In this document: piece by piece, positions 46,657 to 55,971 of the stretch
Numbering within the stretch: position 1 is the first letter of the stretch
How the letters are laid out: every line of letters starts with the position of its first letter
Assembly (NCBI RefSeq): GCF_010091945.1
Contig: NZ_WVIE01000012.1
Coordinates: 1 to 64,000, forward strand
Direction of reading: 5' to 3'
DNA length: 64,000 nucleotides
DNA from: Myxacorys almedinensis A
GTDB lineage: Bacteria; Cyanobacteriota; Cyanobacteriia; Leptolyngbyales; Leptolyngbyaceae
Translations under genes and position numbers: made by a program
The notes under the pieces: model-generated
Databases searched by the model: none
The model's input: the letters and a program-made list of their open reading frames with translations, nothing else
Told to the model about the DNA's origin: nothing

Positions 46657-47059
46657 TAAGTCAGGTAGTGTGAATTTAAAGCTAGTGTGTGACTCTTCTA
46701 AGTCAATCTTTGATAGTTTTTGATGTTCTTCAGTAACATTGGGACTGCCGACTACAGCGAGTCCGAAGGTTTAGAGGTCGCTGAAATGACATGCTATCAC
46801 GATAGAACAAGAAAATATGCAACTCATAGGATGCGAAATCCTATGGGTTGTTGCTTTCACCTAAACCGGATTGCTTTTAAGATGAGGATGTTCCGTTCTG
46901 AGTGTTCTTCAGGCCGACGACCTCAATGTGCGTGCCTTTAGTAATGGACTCAAGAATGTACTCAGGGTTGAGAGAATAATAGATTATTGAATATCATTTA
47001 CAGAAAGCTTAACCCTCGAAACCCCGTGAAATCAAGGCTATGAGAGACTTCTATTAGAA
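46657..47059. other. Intergenic stretch with palindrome
   Basis: This 403-base stretch has no gene that I can support. A stem CATAGGAT-GCGAA-ATCCTATG lies at 46825-46845, extended by partly pairing CAAC and GTTG flanks. No clear T-run follows, so its role is unclear. The promoter of the 1237-residue protein should lie near 46660-46760. Confidence 0.5.
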
Positions 47060-47131
47060 AGCGGGTAACGCGATTCGAACGCGCGACATTCACCTTGGCA
47101 AGGTGACGCTCTACCACTGAGCTATACCCGC
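47060..47131 (-). tRNA. tRNA-Gly (GCC)
   Basis: On the minus strand the acceptor arms GCGGGTA and TACCCGC pair fully with discriminator T. The D-arm region is TAGCTCAGTGGTAGAGC, the anticodon stem-loop is CACCTTGCCAAGGTG with anticodon GCC, and the T-loop has GTTCGAATC. The 3' CCA is not encoded. It is about 72 bases long. Confidence 0.96.
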
Positions 47132-47319
47132 ATTTGACAGCTTTTTAATTATGCCTAACTTTGGTCTCCATGTCAATCTATGTTGGGCAAAAAGTTTCTA
47201 GGTCTATCAGAAGATTACGCTTCTCTTTCTCTCATGGCAGGGTTTCGGGGCTAAGATCAAGAGGAATGGATCATTATTCCTTTCTGCCAAAACTTTTTAC
47301 TATTGATCTGTAGCGCCTC

Positions 47320-47868
47320 ATGGTTCAGTATACTCTTGCTCAAAGCCCCGAAATTGTCTTGACGGTTCCTGGCAAAGATTCATCTAAAGCCCGTGAAAAG
47401 GCGATGGATCAGTTAATGGAACTCATGGATGAAGGAAAATTACCCACCGATTTAGCCGATGGGTTTGGTCCTCAAAACTTCATCGAGATTCACAATTCCG
47501 CTGCGATCGCATCTGGTGGTGAAGATTCTATTAATCAAGCCGTTCAAATTCTCAGCGCTTTAGCTACCCTCAAACTCAAAGCTCAAGAAACCCGCACCGA
47601 AGCCCTGCAAGTTCGCAAGCAGATCGATGTACTGTTTACAGATGAGCCGGTGAGCGAAGCCGAAATTAATCAATTAAAAGAAGGATTTAAGGTTTTAAAG
47701 AACTACGCGCAAACAAATCTGCGCTATCGAGAGGCGCGTTCTCAAGCTGAAGATGCTCGTGCTGTGCTAGACCAAGCTCTCCAGTCTTCCGATTCAGATA
47801 CTAAGCCAGATGCCAAGCCAGACGCCAAGCCAGACGCCAAGCTAGACGCCAAAAAAGTCGGAAAATAG
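47320..47868 (+). CDS. Conserved hypothetical protein with KPDA repeats
   Basis: A 182-residue cytoplasmic protein without a recognised domain. The first 60 residues include a mixed segment (PEIVLTVPGKDSSKAREKAMD). Residues 70-155 are strongly helical and probably coiled coil (LKLKAQETRTEALQVRKQID). The tail from about 160 is a short tandem repeat, KPDAKPDAKPDAKLDA, encoded by near-identical 12-bp units. It has the look of a cyanobacterial structural or phage-tail-like scaffold protein, but this is only an impression. An alpha/beta hydrolase starts about 100 bases downstream. Confidence 0.55.
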   Translation: MVQYTLAQSPEIVLTVPGKDSSKAREKAMDQLMELMDEGKLPTDLADGFGPQNFIEIHNSAAIASGGEDSINQAVQILSALATLKLKAQETRTEALQVRKQIDVLFTDEPVSEAEINQLKEGFKVLKNYAQTNLRYREARSQAEDARAVLDQALQSSDSDTKPDAKPDAKPDAKLDAKKVGK

Positions 47869-47966
47869 ACGCCTGACTGGTTGCGCCCTGCCTCAAAGGA
47901 GTTGCTGAAATTAGTGTGTCCAAACTACTATGATGAAGATATCTTAAGAAAACTTCATGTAAAACT

Positions 47967-48851
47967 GTGACCACTGAACAACGGCTGACTCCTATCACCT
48001 TCGAGAAGATGACTTGGGACTGGAAAGGTCATCAGATCCAATACACCGTGCAGGGAACTGGGCGTCCCTTAGTTTTAATTCACGGGTTTGGGGCGTCGAT
48101 CGGGCACTGGCGTAAAAATATCCCTGTTTTGGCTGAGGCAGGCTATCAAGTGTTTGCGCTGGATTTGTTGGGCTTTGGCGGGTCTGCAAAACCAGCGATC
48201 GCATATACGGTCGAACTCTGGACAGACCTGATCAAAGATTTTTGGAGCGCTAAGATTGGTCAGCCTGCCTATTTTATTGGTAACTCAATCGGCGGTTTAC
48301 TTTGTCTGATGGTGCTTGCAGACTATCCAGACATCGCCGCAGGAGGCATTTTACTCAATCCGGCGGGAGGTCTCAACCATCGCCCCGACGAACTGAACCT
48401 ACCACTCCGGCTCGTGATGGGGACATTCACCAAACTGGTGAGTTCCAAAACGTTTGGCTCTTGGTTGTTTGATCGAGTACGGCAAAAAGCGCGCATCCGC
48501 AGCAGTTTGCAGCAGGTCTATCGCGATCGTGACGCTATTACTGACGAACTCGTAGAGTTACTCTACACGCCTTCTTGTGATCCGGGTGCTCAGAAGGTCT
48601 TTTCAACGATCCTGACCGCACCTGCTGGACCGAAACCAACCGATTTGTTACCTCGCATTCAAAAGCCGCTCCTCGTCGTGTGGGGAGAAGCTGATCCGTG
48701 GACGCCGATCGCGGGTGCTGCAATTTATCAGGGTCTGACGGCATCGCATGATGTCAAATTTGCTGCGATTCCAGATACAGGGCATTGCCCCCATGATGAG
48801 CGCCCTGATGTAGTAAATCCTCTGATTTTGAAGTGGCTAGCAGAGCGATAA
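47967..48851 (+). CDS. Alpha/beta-fold hydrolase
   Basis: A 294-residue hydrolase with a complete triad: oxyanion strand VLIHGFGASIGHWRK, nucleophile Ser in IGNSIGGLL (about residue 108), Asp in VVWGEADPWTP, and His in DTGHCPHDE. The family includes esterases, epoxide hydrolases and haloalkane dehalogenases; cyanobacterial and plastid relatives act on pheophytin or related esters, so that is one possibility. The start is a GTG at 47967. An ATG 14 codons downstream (TWDWKGHQIQ) is an equally good candidate. No signal peptide is seen. Confidence 0.85.
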   Translation: MTTEQRLTPITFEKMTWDWKGHQIQYTVQGTGRPLVLIHGFGASIGHWRKNIPVLAEAGYQVFALDLLGFGGSAKPAIAYTVELWTDLIKDFWSAKIGQPAYFIGNSIGGLLCLMVLADYPDIAAGGILLNPAGGLNHRPDELNLPLRLVMGTFTKLVSSKTFGSWLFDRVRQKARIRSSLQQVYRDRDAITDELVELLYTPSCDPGAQKVFSTILTAPAGPKPTDLLPRIQKPLLVVWGEADPWTPIAGAAIYQGLTASHDVKFAAIPDTGHCPHDERPDVVNPLILKWLAER

Positions 48852-49301
48852 GAAGAAAACAGAAGTCTGAAATTGGCAGTAGATTGGGTAGCAGACGCCT
48901 GCGGCAACGCTTCGCGAGGAGCGGATAGATAAATCAGCAAAGCTGAGCAGACTTCCCTTCTCGCTCACTACCGATCCGTTTCATTTGCCACTCATCGGCT
49001 GCCACCCAGACATTTTTGGCTAGCTATCAGAACTTTCGCACCCACTATTTCAACCCCAGAAAGACCGCTTGCAAAGCGTTACAGCTATTCTTGCCTGAGA
49101 AGACATTCCCAAAGCTGCCATTGCCTCACCCTGCTTATTCTTTATAAATCGTTTAAGAATTTAATTATTTAGAAAATATCTTAGAAATATGCCGGAAAAC
49201 CTGAAATTCTACTGAGCATCCCTTCGTCTTAAAGAAGTTAAGCTCTGGATGTTATGTTCCTGGAATCATCGGAAGCCATTCGGAAGGGTGAGTGTTGAGA
49301 G
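48852..49301. other. Intergenic stretch with dispersed GC-rich repeat
   Basis: This stretch of 450 bases has no supportable gene. At about 48893-48925 it holds GACGCCTGCGGCAACGCTTC and CGCGAGGAGCGG, a type of dispersed element found at many intergenic sites in cyanobacteria. The rest becomes AT-rich around 49140-49220, where the promoter of the TPR gene may lie. Confidence 0.45.
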
Positions 49302-50366
49302 ATGAGCAACTGCCACAGCAATCAAAATCCAGGGATTGAGGCGTCACACCATGAGCGCGATACTCTCACCCCAACTGTTAAACTCGACCTTCTTAGTTCT
49401 AGAGAAACTAACGACGATCGCAAGTTAGAAGCCGATCGTTTGCTGACTCAAGGCATAGAAGACTACCAGCAAGGACAACTTCAGACGGCGTTGCATACTC
49501 TGCAAAAAGCGCAACTGATCTACTGGGAACTTGAAGATCAAGTAGGGGCTGAAAAAGCGCTGAATTATCTGGGTTTAGCCTGTTATGGCTTAGGGGAATA
49601 CGGCAAGGCGATCGATTACGCTCAGCGCAGTTTGGCGTTAGCAGAACAGATTAAAAATTACCTCAGCCGCGTGCATGTGTTGGGGACGATGGGGAATGCC
49701 TATCGTCATCTTGCCGATCATGGGAAAGCGATTGAGTATCAGCAGGAAAGCCTTGTGCTGGCTCAGCATCTCCAGGATCGACCAGGAGAGATGGCAGCCT
49801 TGAATAACCTGGGTTTAGCCTACAAAGCGGCGGGTCAGTCGGATTGTGCGATTGGATGTAAACAAGCTGCCCTTGCGATCGCACAAGATTTAAATGACTA
49901 TAAAGCTCAAGGACAGATTCTTAAAAACTTAGGCAATGCGTTTTATGCTCAAGGCGACTATGATTTGGCGATCGCCTATTACCAGCATCGGTTGGTGTTA
50001 GCTCAAACTGTTCAGGATCAACGCCTCGAAGCTCAAGTGCTGCGAAATTTGGGCAACGCTTACTATGTTTTAGGCAATCATGACCAAGCCATTACTTACA
50101 ATCGGCAACGTCTTACCCTAGCGATCGCGCTCAAGGATCTGCGATCGCAAGAAAACGCGCTGGCGAGTCTCTGTGTTTCTTACGATGCGTTGGGGCAGAT
50201 GACCGAAGCCATTGAGTGCTATGAGCAGCGATTGAGGTTGGCTCAGCAAATTGGTGACTGCCGATTGGAAGAACACATTTTAGGCAGCCTCAAGAGGGCT
50301 TGCTTTTTGCTGGGCGATTATGCAAGAGCGAATCGGTATAGCCAACGGGAAGCCATAGTTTTGTAG
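49302..50366 (+). CDS. TPR-repeat protein
   Basis: A 354-residue protein made of seven to eight tetratricopeptide or Kinesin-light-chain-like repeats of 40 residues from about residue 45 to the end. Typical unit text is ALNYLGLACYGLGEYGKAID, followed by YAQRSLALAEQI. The first 40 residues are polar and disordered. There is no membrane segment or effector domain. Such arrays act as protein-docking scaffolds; in cyanobacteria similar proteins serve in signalling or photosystem assembly. No partner can be deduced from the neighbours. Confidence 0.88.
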   Translation: MSNCHSNQNPGIEASHHERDTLTPTVKLDLLSSRETNDDRKLEADRLLTQGIEDYQQGQLQTALHTLQKAQLIYWELEDQVGAEKALNYLGLACYGLGEYGKAIDYAQRSLALAEQIKNYLSRVHVLGTMGNAYRHLADHGKAIEYQQESLVLAQHLQDRPGEMAALNNLGLAYKAAGQSDCAIGCKQAALAIAQDLNDYKAQGQILKNLGNAFYAQGDYDLAIAYYQHRLVLAQTVQDQRLEAQVLRNLGNAYYVLGNHDQAITYNRQRLTLAIALKDLRSQENALASLCVSYDALGQMTEAIECYEQRLRLAQQIGDCRLEEHILGSLKRACFLLGDYARANRYSQREAIVL

Positions 50367-50497
50367 CAGGCAAGCTGGGGTTCTAGAACTTCGGCATTGC
50401 GAAATACTTGAAACATTTTTGTGCGATCGCTTGACTCTCCAGCCTAGTGGAGGGTTCATCATACAATTATCAACTCAAATTCATCACCATTGAGACC

Positions 50498-50692
50498 ATG
50501 ACCTTACAACTTACGGTTTCTGATATGGCTTGCTCAGCCTGTGAAACGTCGATCACGAATGCTATCAAAGCGGTCGATGAGCGCGCGATTGTCAGCACCG
50601 ATCCCAAAACCAAACGGGTGAGCGTTGAAACTCAAGAATCTGAGACCGCTATCAAAGCCGCGATCGCAGCAGCAGGTTATACCGTCACTTAA
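50498..50692 (+). CDS. Copper chaperone-like HMA-domain protein
   Basis: A 64-residue single heavy-metal-associated domain, the Atx1 type. The metal site is MACSAC at about residues 9-14, in the MxCxxC pattern. The rest has the expected beta-alpha-beta-beta-alpha-beta pattern and ends in [12 protein letters not shown] use the ATG at 50498, because the upstream extension from 50447 adds residues not found in the family. It ends 10 bases before the P-type ATPase gene, so the chaperone probably hands copper(I) to that pump. Confidence 0.88.
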   Translation: MTLQLTVSDMACSACETSITNAIKAVDERAIVSTDPKTKRVSVETQESETAIKAAIAAAGYTVT

Positions 50693-50702
50693 CCCCTTTT
50701 GT

Positions 50703-53006
50703 ATGGAAACTAGTACGTTCAAACTTCAGGGCATGAGTTGTGCCTCGTGTGCAAGCAACATAGAAGATGCCATTCGCTCGGTTCCGGGGGTGAGCAACTG
50801 CAACGTTAACTTTGGAGCAGAGCGAGCGGCTATTGAATACGACTCTAAGCGCGTCAATTTAGGGCAAATTCAGCATGCGATCGCGGAGGCTGGCTACTCA
50901 TCGGTTCCGTTGCAAGATCAAGAATTGATCACGGGTGAAGACGATGCCGAAAAAACGCAGCGATTACGAAAGTTTCGTCACCTGCGACAGAAAACCATTG
51001 TTGCTGGCATTATCAGCGTTATTCTCATCGTTGGTTCCCTTCCGATGATGACCGGATTGGCACTTCCATTCATTCCCATGTGGCTGCACAATTACTGGTT
51101 TCAATTAATCTTGTCAACGCCTGTGATGTTCTGGTGTGGTGCAGAATTTTTTATCAATGCTTGGAAAGCCTTCAACCGCCACACTGCAACCATGGATACT
51201 TTAGTTGCTTTGGGAACCGGATCAGCCTATCTATATTCACTAATTGCGACCCTTTTTCCTGGCTTTTTTCTTGCCCAAGGATTGCCCCCCGATGTGTATT
51301 TCGAGGCGGCTAACGTGATCATCACGCTGATTTTGCTGGGGCGCTTGCTGGAAATGCGGGCAAGGGGGCAAACTTCAGAAGCAATTCGCAAGCTGATCGG
51401 GCTGCAAGCGCGAGATGCACGCATTATTCGCAACGGGCAAGAACTGGAAGTGCCCATCCAAGAGGTGCAGATCGACGATGTGGTGATGGTGCGTCCGGGG
51501 GAAAAGGTTCCGGTAGATGGCGAAGTGGTTAGCGGAAGCTCGACGATTGATGAATCGATGGTGACGGGCGAAAGTGTGCCCACCAAAAAGCAGCCCGGTG
51601 ATGAAGTGATCGGAGCAACCCTCAACAAAACCGGGAGCTTTCGATTTAGAGCAACGCGCGTGGGCAAGGATACGGTGCTGGCTCAAATTGTCAAGTTAGT
51701 GCAGCAAGCACAAGGCTCGAAGGCTCCAATTCAGCGATTGGCGGATCAAGTGACGGGGTGGTTTGTGCCAGTGGTGATTGCGATCGCCATCCTAACCTTT
51801 ATCGTCTGGTTCACCGTTATGGGCAACGTGACCCTAGCGCTGATCACAACGGTTGGAGTGTTGATTATTGCTTGCCCTTGTGCGTTGGGTTTAGCCACTC
51901 CGACCTCGGTGATGGTAGGAACGGGTAAAGGGGCAGAGAACGGCATCTTGATCAAAGGGGCCGAAAGTTTAGAGTTGGCGTACCAGATTGAAACGATCGT
52001 TCTCGACAAGACAGGAACCATCACGGAAGGCAAGCCAACTGTGACCGACTTTATCTCTAATGTTGGCTCAGCCCATGAACTCAATCTGCTAAAACTGGTG
52101 GCATCCGTTGAACGTAACTCAGAGCATCCCTTAGCCGAAGCCGTAGTTTGCTATGCCCAAACACAAGGCGTGAGTTTAGAAGAGGTGCAAGAGTTTGAAG
52201 CGATCGCGGGGAGCGGAGTCCAAGGTAGAGTTGCCCATGAGATGGTGCAGATTGGCACGCAACGCTGGCTGAGCGAGTTGAACATTGATGTTCAGTCGAT
52301 GCAAGCCGAAAAAGATCGATTAGAATCTCTTGGGAAAACGGTAATTTTGATTGCGATCGCAGGCAAACTGCACGGGTTGATGGGCATCTCAGATGCGCTA
52401 AAACCGTCTTCGATTCAAGCGATTCGAGCCTTGCAACGGATGGGACTCGACGTTGTGATGCTCACAGGAGACAACCAGCAAACTGCCAACTCGATCGCCA
52501 ATCAAGTTGGTATTCAAACCGTTATTGCCGAAGTTCGACCAGAGCAAAAAGCAGCCGTTATTAAATCGATTCAAAACGACAAGCTTGGTCGTTCAAGACC
52601 AAACCCAAAAGGGCGGCGGCATGCCAAATCAACGATTGTGGCAATGGTGGGAGACGGCATCAACGACGCCCCAGCCTTGGCGCAGGCAGACGTGGGCATT
52701 GCCATCGGAACCGGAACCGACGTTGCGATCGCGGCGAGTGATATCACGCTGATCTCTGGTGATCTACACAGCATTGTCACTGCAATTCAACTGTCTCGTG
52801 CCACCATTCGCAATATTCGCCAAAATCTTTTCTTCGCTTTCATTTACAACACATTGGGTATTCCCATTGCAGCAGGCGTTCTCTTTCCTATTTTCGGTTG
52901 GCTCCTTAACCCAATTATTGCTGGCGGCGCGATGGCGTTTAGCTCGGTGTCTGTTTTAACAAATGCACTGCGGTTACAAAACTTTAAACCAAAAGCAATT
53001 CTATAG
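50703..53006 (+). CDS. Copper-type P1B ATPase
   Basis: A 767-residue metal-transporting ATPase. In order it has an HMA domain with GMSCASCAS, transmembrane helices, the actuator motif MVTGES, the membrane metal site [10 protein letters not shown] (CPC, copper type), the phosphorylated Asp in [10 protein letters not shown], the SEHPLAEA nucleotide-binding motif, and [14 protein letters not shown] start at the ATG at 50703, just before the HMA domain. Just upstream of GDGIND there is a basic insertion of about 13 residues ([16 protein letters not shown]), absent from relatives I know, whose DNA contains a perfect hairpin. Direction of transport (CtaA import or PacS-like thylakoid delivery) is not decidable. 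Confidence 0.93.
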   Translation: METSTFKLQGMSCASCASNIEDAIRSVPGVSNCNVNFGAERAAIEYDSKRVNLGQIQHAIAEAGYSSVPLQDQELITGEDDAEKTQRLRKFRHLRQKTIVAGIISVILIVGSLPMMTGLALPFIPMWLHNYWFQLILSTPVMFWCGAEFFINAWKAFNRHTATMDTLVALGTGSAYLYSLIATLFPGFFLAQGLPPDVYFEAANVIITLILLGRLLEMRARGQTSEAIRKLIGLQARDARIIRNGQELEVPIQEVQIDDVVMVRPGEKVPVDGEVVSGSSTIDESMVTGESVPTKKQPGDEVIGATLNKTGSFRFRATRVGKDTVLAQIVKLVQQAQGSKAPIQRLADQVTGWFVPVVIAIAILTFIVWFTVMGNVTLALITTVGVLIIACPCALGLATPTSVMVGTGKGAENGILIKGAESLELAYQIETIVLDKTGTITEGKPTVTDFISNVGSAHELNLLKLVASVERNSEHPLAEAVVCYAQTQGVSLEEVQEFEAIAGSGVQGRVAHEMVQIGTQRWLSELNIDVQSMQAEKDRLESLGKTVILIAIAGKLHGLMGISDALKPSSIQAIRALQRMGLDVVMLTGDNQQTANSIANQVGIQTVIAEVRPEQKAAVIKSIQNDKLGRSRPNPKGRRHAKSTIVAMVGDGINDAPALAQADVGIAIGTGTDVAIAASDITLISGDLHSIVTAIQLSRATIRNIRQNLFFAFIYNTLGIPIAAGVLFPIFGWLLNPIIAGGAMAFSSVSVLTNALRLQNFKPKAIL
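52585..52602. repeat. Hairpin inside the copper ATPase gene
   Basis: TTGGTC-GTTCAA-GACCAA forms a perfect 6-bp stem with a 6-base loop. It sits in the segment that encodes the extra basic residues between the helix ending IKSIQND and the [10 protein letters not shown] motif. The location fits an in-frame insertion of a small palindromic element. Confidence 0.6.
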
Positions 53007-53027
53007 TTTCCCCTCGCGTTGATCATC

Positions 53028-53249
53028 ATGTTGAGAAAAGTATTGCTCGCAAACCTTGTCGGCATTGGTTTATTCTTGAGCGCAAGTCCTGCCGCTACTC
53101 AAATGCCGATGAACCATTCTCAGCCTACAGCCCCGCAGTTTCAGCGCATTGATCAACCGATCGGATCAAAAATTGGGGTCATCGCGGGTGGGCTGGCACT
53201 CATTGGTCTAGAGCTTTGGTGGTTTTTATATAGCAGAAAAAAAGCTTAA
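53028..53249 (+). CDS. Small membrane protein next to the copper pump
   Basis: A 73-residue protein with an N-terminal signal or anchor segment (LLANLVGIGLFLSASPA), a short Met/His/Gln-containing middle (QMPMNHSQPTAPQFQRI) and a second hydrophobic helix (IGVIAGGLALIGLELWWFL). The MNH-type residues could bind copper. The last part resembles the C-terminal anchor of cyanobacterial cupredoxin-like proteins, so it may be a shortened member. It starts 22 bases after the ATPase and is probably in the same operon. The start is the ATG at 53028. Confidence 0.55.
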   Translation: MLRKVLLANLVGIGLFLSASPAATQMPMNHSQPTAPQFQRIDQPIGSKIGVIAGGLALIGLELWWFLYSRKKA

Positions 53250-53397
53250 GCAGACGATGCACCAGAGGGTGTCTCTTTAGCGCATCGCATCGGAGGACGA
53301 CCAAGCTCACCGAAGGCAGATTGCCTTTGCTCTCACCTGACATGTAACAGCGCTTTAGGGCAGCGACTTGTTAGACCTGCTGAACTCGGTTGTATGA

Positions 53398-54027
53398 TTA
53401 AGCTTTTGTTATCAACAATACTCCAACAGCAATCATTACACTGCCAGCAGCCGTGTTTATGCCTTTTCTGAGCTTGGAACTAACTAGCAATCTAGTTCTA
53501 TCTGCCATGAATGCATAACCAAGTTTTACGCCGCCTACCGCAACTGTCGTGATTGCTATAATCGTAGCGATATCAAAATAAGATACTTTAGAAATATCAA
53601 GAAAAGCTGGGAAAAACCCAAGATAGAAGAAGGTCGCTTTTTGGTCGCCCAATGTAATAAACAATCCAGTCAGAAAACTGGACATCAAAGAGGCGTTAAC
53701 GACCTCCTCCGTCTTCACATCTCTTGATTTTGCCCGACATAGCCTTATTCCCAACCCGATAAGATAAGCTCCACCAAGGTATCTTATTAGGACAAAGAAA
53801 CTTCCCATCGTTTCAGCCAGAAGCGACAGACCCCAAAGAGCGATCGCGATGAAAACGATGTCGCCTGCTACTATGCCTAGGGTTGTGAAAGCGCCATGAA
53901 TAAATCCAAATGTAGCTGATCGTGTGGAGACTGCTAATACGCTGACACTGGGCATAGCAGCCAAGACAACCATGGCACTGAATAATGCAACAATGCTGCT
54001 GAATGTCATAGTGCTGTGCATCGACAT
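53398..54027 (-). CDS. LysE/RhtB-family exporter
   Basis: A 209-residue inner-membrane protein with six hydrophobic helices, typical of amino-acid exporters. The first helix has the family pattern VVLAAMPSVSVLAVSTRSATFGFIHG, written here only in outline (MPS to GFIHG), followed by TTLGIVAGDIVF. The middle has the YLGGAYLIGLGIRL helix and the FLTGLFITLGDQKATFFY motif. It may export amino acids or their derivatives; the substrate is unknown. It is alone on its strand, between the copper operon and a tRNA gene. Confidence 0.87.
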   Translation of the reverse strand: MSMHSTMTFSSIVALFSAMVVLAAMPSVSVLAVSTRSATFGFIHGAFTTLGIVAGDIVFIAIALWGLSLLAETMGSFFVLIRYLGGAYLIGLGIRLCRAKSRDVKTEEVVNASLMSSFLTGLFITLGDQKATFFYLGFFPAFLDISKVSYFDIATIIAITTVAVGGVKLGYAFMADRTRLLVSSKLRKGINTAAGSVMIAVGVLLITKA

Positions 54028-54066
54028 ATCAATTATGTGAGAATTATAAACATGGAATGGGCAAAA

Positions 54067-54111
54067 GCATTCAAACTACTGTGTTATAATTAAAGGCAGT
54101 AGTTTGAATGC
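54067..54111 (+). promoter_or_regulatory. tRNA-Gly(UCC) promoter framed by 15-bp inverted repeat
   Basis: A perfect 15-bp inverted repeat (GCATTCAAACTACTG at 54067-54081 and its complement at 54097-54111) encloses a 15-base loop. The loop contains TATAAT at 54085-54090, a good -10 element. The right arm ends 3 bases before the tRNA. The arrangement could be an operator around the promoter or a palindromic element inserted next to a tRNA. Confidence 0.7.
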
Positions 54112-54114
54112 CTT

Positions 54115-54185
54115 GCGGGCATAGTTTAGTGGTAAAACCATAGCCTTCCAAGCTATTGATGCGAGTTCGATTCTCGCTGCCCGCT
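54115..54185 (+). tRNA. tRNA-Gly (UCC)
   Basis: Acceptor arms GCGGGCA and TGCCCGC pair fully with discriminator T. The D-region is TAGTTTAGTGGTAAAACCA, the anticodon stem-loop is TAGCCTTCCAAGCTA with anticodon TCC, and the T-arm is GCGAGTTCGATTCTCGC. It is about 71 bases long with no encoded CCA. TTTTT follows, which may end the transcript. Confidence 0.95.
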
Positions 54186-54333
54186 TTTTGAGAAAGTTAC
54201 TGCCATATGTAGCTTTCAGAGACTTTATAGATTAAATATTTTAGAAATTATATTCAGCGCATCTAATATTCTCTCGGTGTTGAGTACATCGGTGAGTCCA
54301 GTAGTGTGATCTCACTGACATATTGGATTAATA

Positions 54334-54603
54334 ATGAAACGATCTTTAAAGACCGATAAAGGGCGAGTGGGATTAGAAATCAGAAATAATAGGATTAGGT
54401 TGAATTTACCCCGTGCCTGGTTTGATGGGGATCAGAAGAGGTTTGTGTTAGGTTTAGCAGATCTACCTGAAAATAGGATTAAATCTGAGCACATAGCTAG
54501 CTGTGCGGCAGTAACGAACAGGCACGCTGGTTCAGTAAGGTTAGCCTGGAGATGCAAGGTGTCGGATGTTTGCCGTTTAGAAGATAGCTTAATAGCACCG
54601 TAG
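54334..54603 (+). pseudogene. Tyrosine-recombinase N-terminal fragment
   Basis: An 89-codon frame whose first 55 residues resemble the start of cyanobacterial phage-type integrases (GRVGLEIRNNRIRLNLPR, then KRFVLGLADLPENRIKSE), the Arm/SAM-like DNA-binding part. After about residue 58 the similarity stops and no catalytic R-H-R-Y region follows. It lies 149 bases downstream of tRNA-Gly(UCC) and points away from it, the usual place of an integrase at a tRNA attachment site. I read it as the decayed remnant of an integrated element. The 100 bases after it hold no clear gene. Confidence 0.6.
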
Positions 54604-54710
54604 CGGCAGTATTTCTAGCCACGATCGCCTTTACGGGTTTCGGCTGAAACTGCTTCGACCAAACCAAACCTTTCAGTTGGCTACTGCTGGGCGCTGCGAT
54701 CGCTACCTCG

Positions 54711-55802
54711 CTATTGACCCAGGTAACAGTGGCAATCCGGCTTTTCGATGAGCGATTCCACCAGTGCATTCAAAGCAGTAGCAGCAAGTAACCCACCCCC
54801 TAACGTGCCTTCCACGGTGATAAAGGGAACGCCGGATGCCATCAGTTGACGCTTCGCAGCCGGGGCATGACTAAAGCCGATCGGCATTCCAATCACTAAC
54901 GCAGGTTGAATAATGCGCTGGTGAATGGCTTCACAGACTGCCAGTAGCACGGATGGGGCATAGCCGATTGCGATCGCACACCCGGTTGGCAGTTGTTGCA
55001 AACGGTCTTTCCACGCATGATTTTGCCAGAATGCGTGTTCCGCTTCGGCAGCACTGGTGATATGAGGATTGTCAATCAAAATTTGCACCGGACAACCCAG
55101 GTGAGCCAGTCGAGTTTGGTCGATTGCCCCGCTTACCGTCAGCACATCCACCACTACCTGACAACCCGACTTGAAAGCGGTGCGGCTCGCAGCGAGGACT
55201 TGATTTCCCAGCCTCACAAATTGCACTAAACTGACATCACCACACGCCAGCACTAGCTTGGAGAGCAAATCTACCTCAATTTCCGATCGATCGGACAGGT
55301 CAGGCAGCAACCGCTGAAGCGATTCTTGAAAGGCTTCCGGATGGGCATGAACTTGAGCATCCAATCCGTGCCAAAGTTTTTCCAATCCACCCAGCCGTGT
55401 TTCAACTTCCAGCAGCTTCAGTTGGGATAGAACTTCGGCTTGGGTGGTTTGACAAGGGCGATCGCGCCCTAACAACCCCTCTAATGCCGATGCCGTCTGC
55501 CGCAGTTGCGCCATTTGCTGAATGATAGAGCGATACTGCTGCTGAAGTTGCGCCATTAACGTTGCTTGCTCCGCTTCCGGCTCCGCTTCCAGCAGTTTGT
55601 GAATGTGGGAAAGCTGAAAGCCTTGCTGTTTCAGCGCCACAATGCGTTGCAGTCGTTGCACATCTTGGTCGCTGTAGAGGCGATAGTTTCCGGGCGATCG
55701 CTCTGGCTGCGGCATCAATCCTAACTGGTGATAGTGTCGCACCATGCGGGGAGTGATGTCGCTGCCCACTGAGTCCGTCAGTTCTTTGATGGTTAGTGTC
55801 AT
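54711..55802 (-). CDS. coaR: CoaR-type MerR regulator with precorrin isomerase-like domain
   Basis: A 363-residue fusion that senses cobalt. Residues 1-75 are a MerR-type winged helix (ITPRMVRHYHQLGLMPQPER), followed by a dimerising coiled coil to about 140. Residues 155-355 resemble CobH/CbiC precorrin-8X methylmutase (IEVDLLSKLVLACGD, then AIAIGYAPSVLLAV). The C-terminus carries DCHCYLG, with the Cys-His-Cys motif known to be needed for cobalt sensing in Synechocystis CoaR. It is divergent from the cobalt pump gene and should activate it through the shared dyad at 55912-55939. Confidence 0.94.
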   Translation of the reverse strand: MTLTIKELTDSVGSDITPRMVRHYHQLGLMPQPERSPGNYRLYSDQDVQRLQRIVALKQQGFQLSHIHKLLEAEPEAEQATLMAQLQQQYRSIIQQMAQLRQTASALEGLLGRDRPCQTTQAEVLSQLKLLEVETRLGGLEKLWHGLDAQVHAHPEAFQESLQRLLPDLSDRSEIEVDLLSKLVLACGDVSLVQFVRLGNQVLAASRTAFKSGCQVVVDVLTVSGAIDQTRLAHLGCPVQILIDNPHITSAAEAEHAFWQNHAWKDRLQQLPTGCAIAIGYAPSVLLAVCEAIHQRIIQPALVIGMPIGFSHAPAAKRQLMASGVPFITVEGTLGGGLLAATALNALVESLIEKPDCHCYLGQ

Positions 55803-55911
55803 GGGAGTGGAGAGGTAGGAGAGTGGATGAGTGCGAAAGTGGATGAGTGCGAGAGTAGCTCATAAACCCCTCCACCTATCATTTCAACTTTGACAAATAA
55901 CTGGAGCCAAC

Positions 55912-55946
55912 ACCTTGACATTAACACTAATGTCAAGGTTTAGGGT
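55912..55946 (+). promoter_or_regulatory. MerR-type operator-promoter of coaT
   Basis: A perfect 12-bp inverted repeat with arms ACCTTGACATTA and TAATGTCAAGGT is separated by ACAC (55912-55939). It contains a -35-like TTGACA at 55915-55920, and a -10-like TAGGGT lies at 55941-55946, giving a 20-bp spacer. Over-long spacers with a dyad between the boxes are the hallmark of MerR-activated promoters. The dyad is the expected CoaR binding site. Confidence 0.85.
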
Positions 55947-55971
55947 AAGAATGTTCTCTCATTCACGGCTC

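Noticed and set aside
46720-46941. 73-codon plus-strand frame upstream of tRNA-Gly(GCC)
   Set aside because: It runs through the 46825-46845 palindrome and has no recognisable features.
54497-54769. 90-codon minus-strand frame between the integrase remnant and coaR
   Set aside because: It is antisense to the integrase remnant and overlaps the coaR 3' end; a short plus-strand hydrophobic stretch nearby is equally unsupported.
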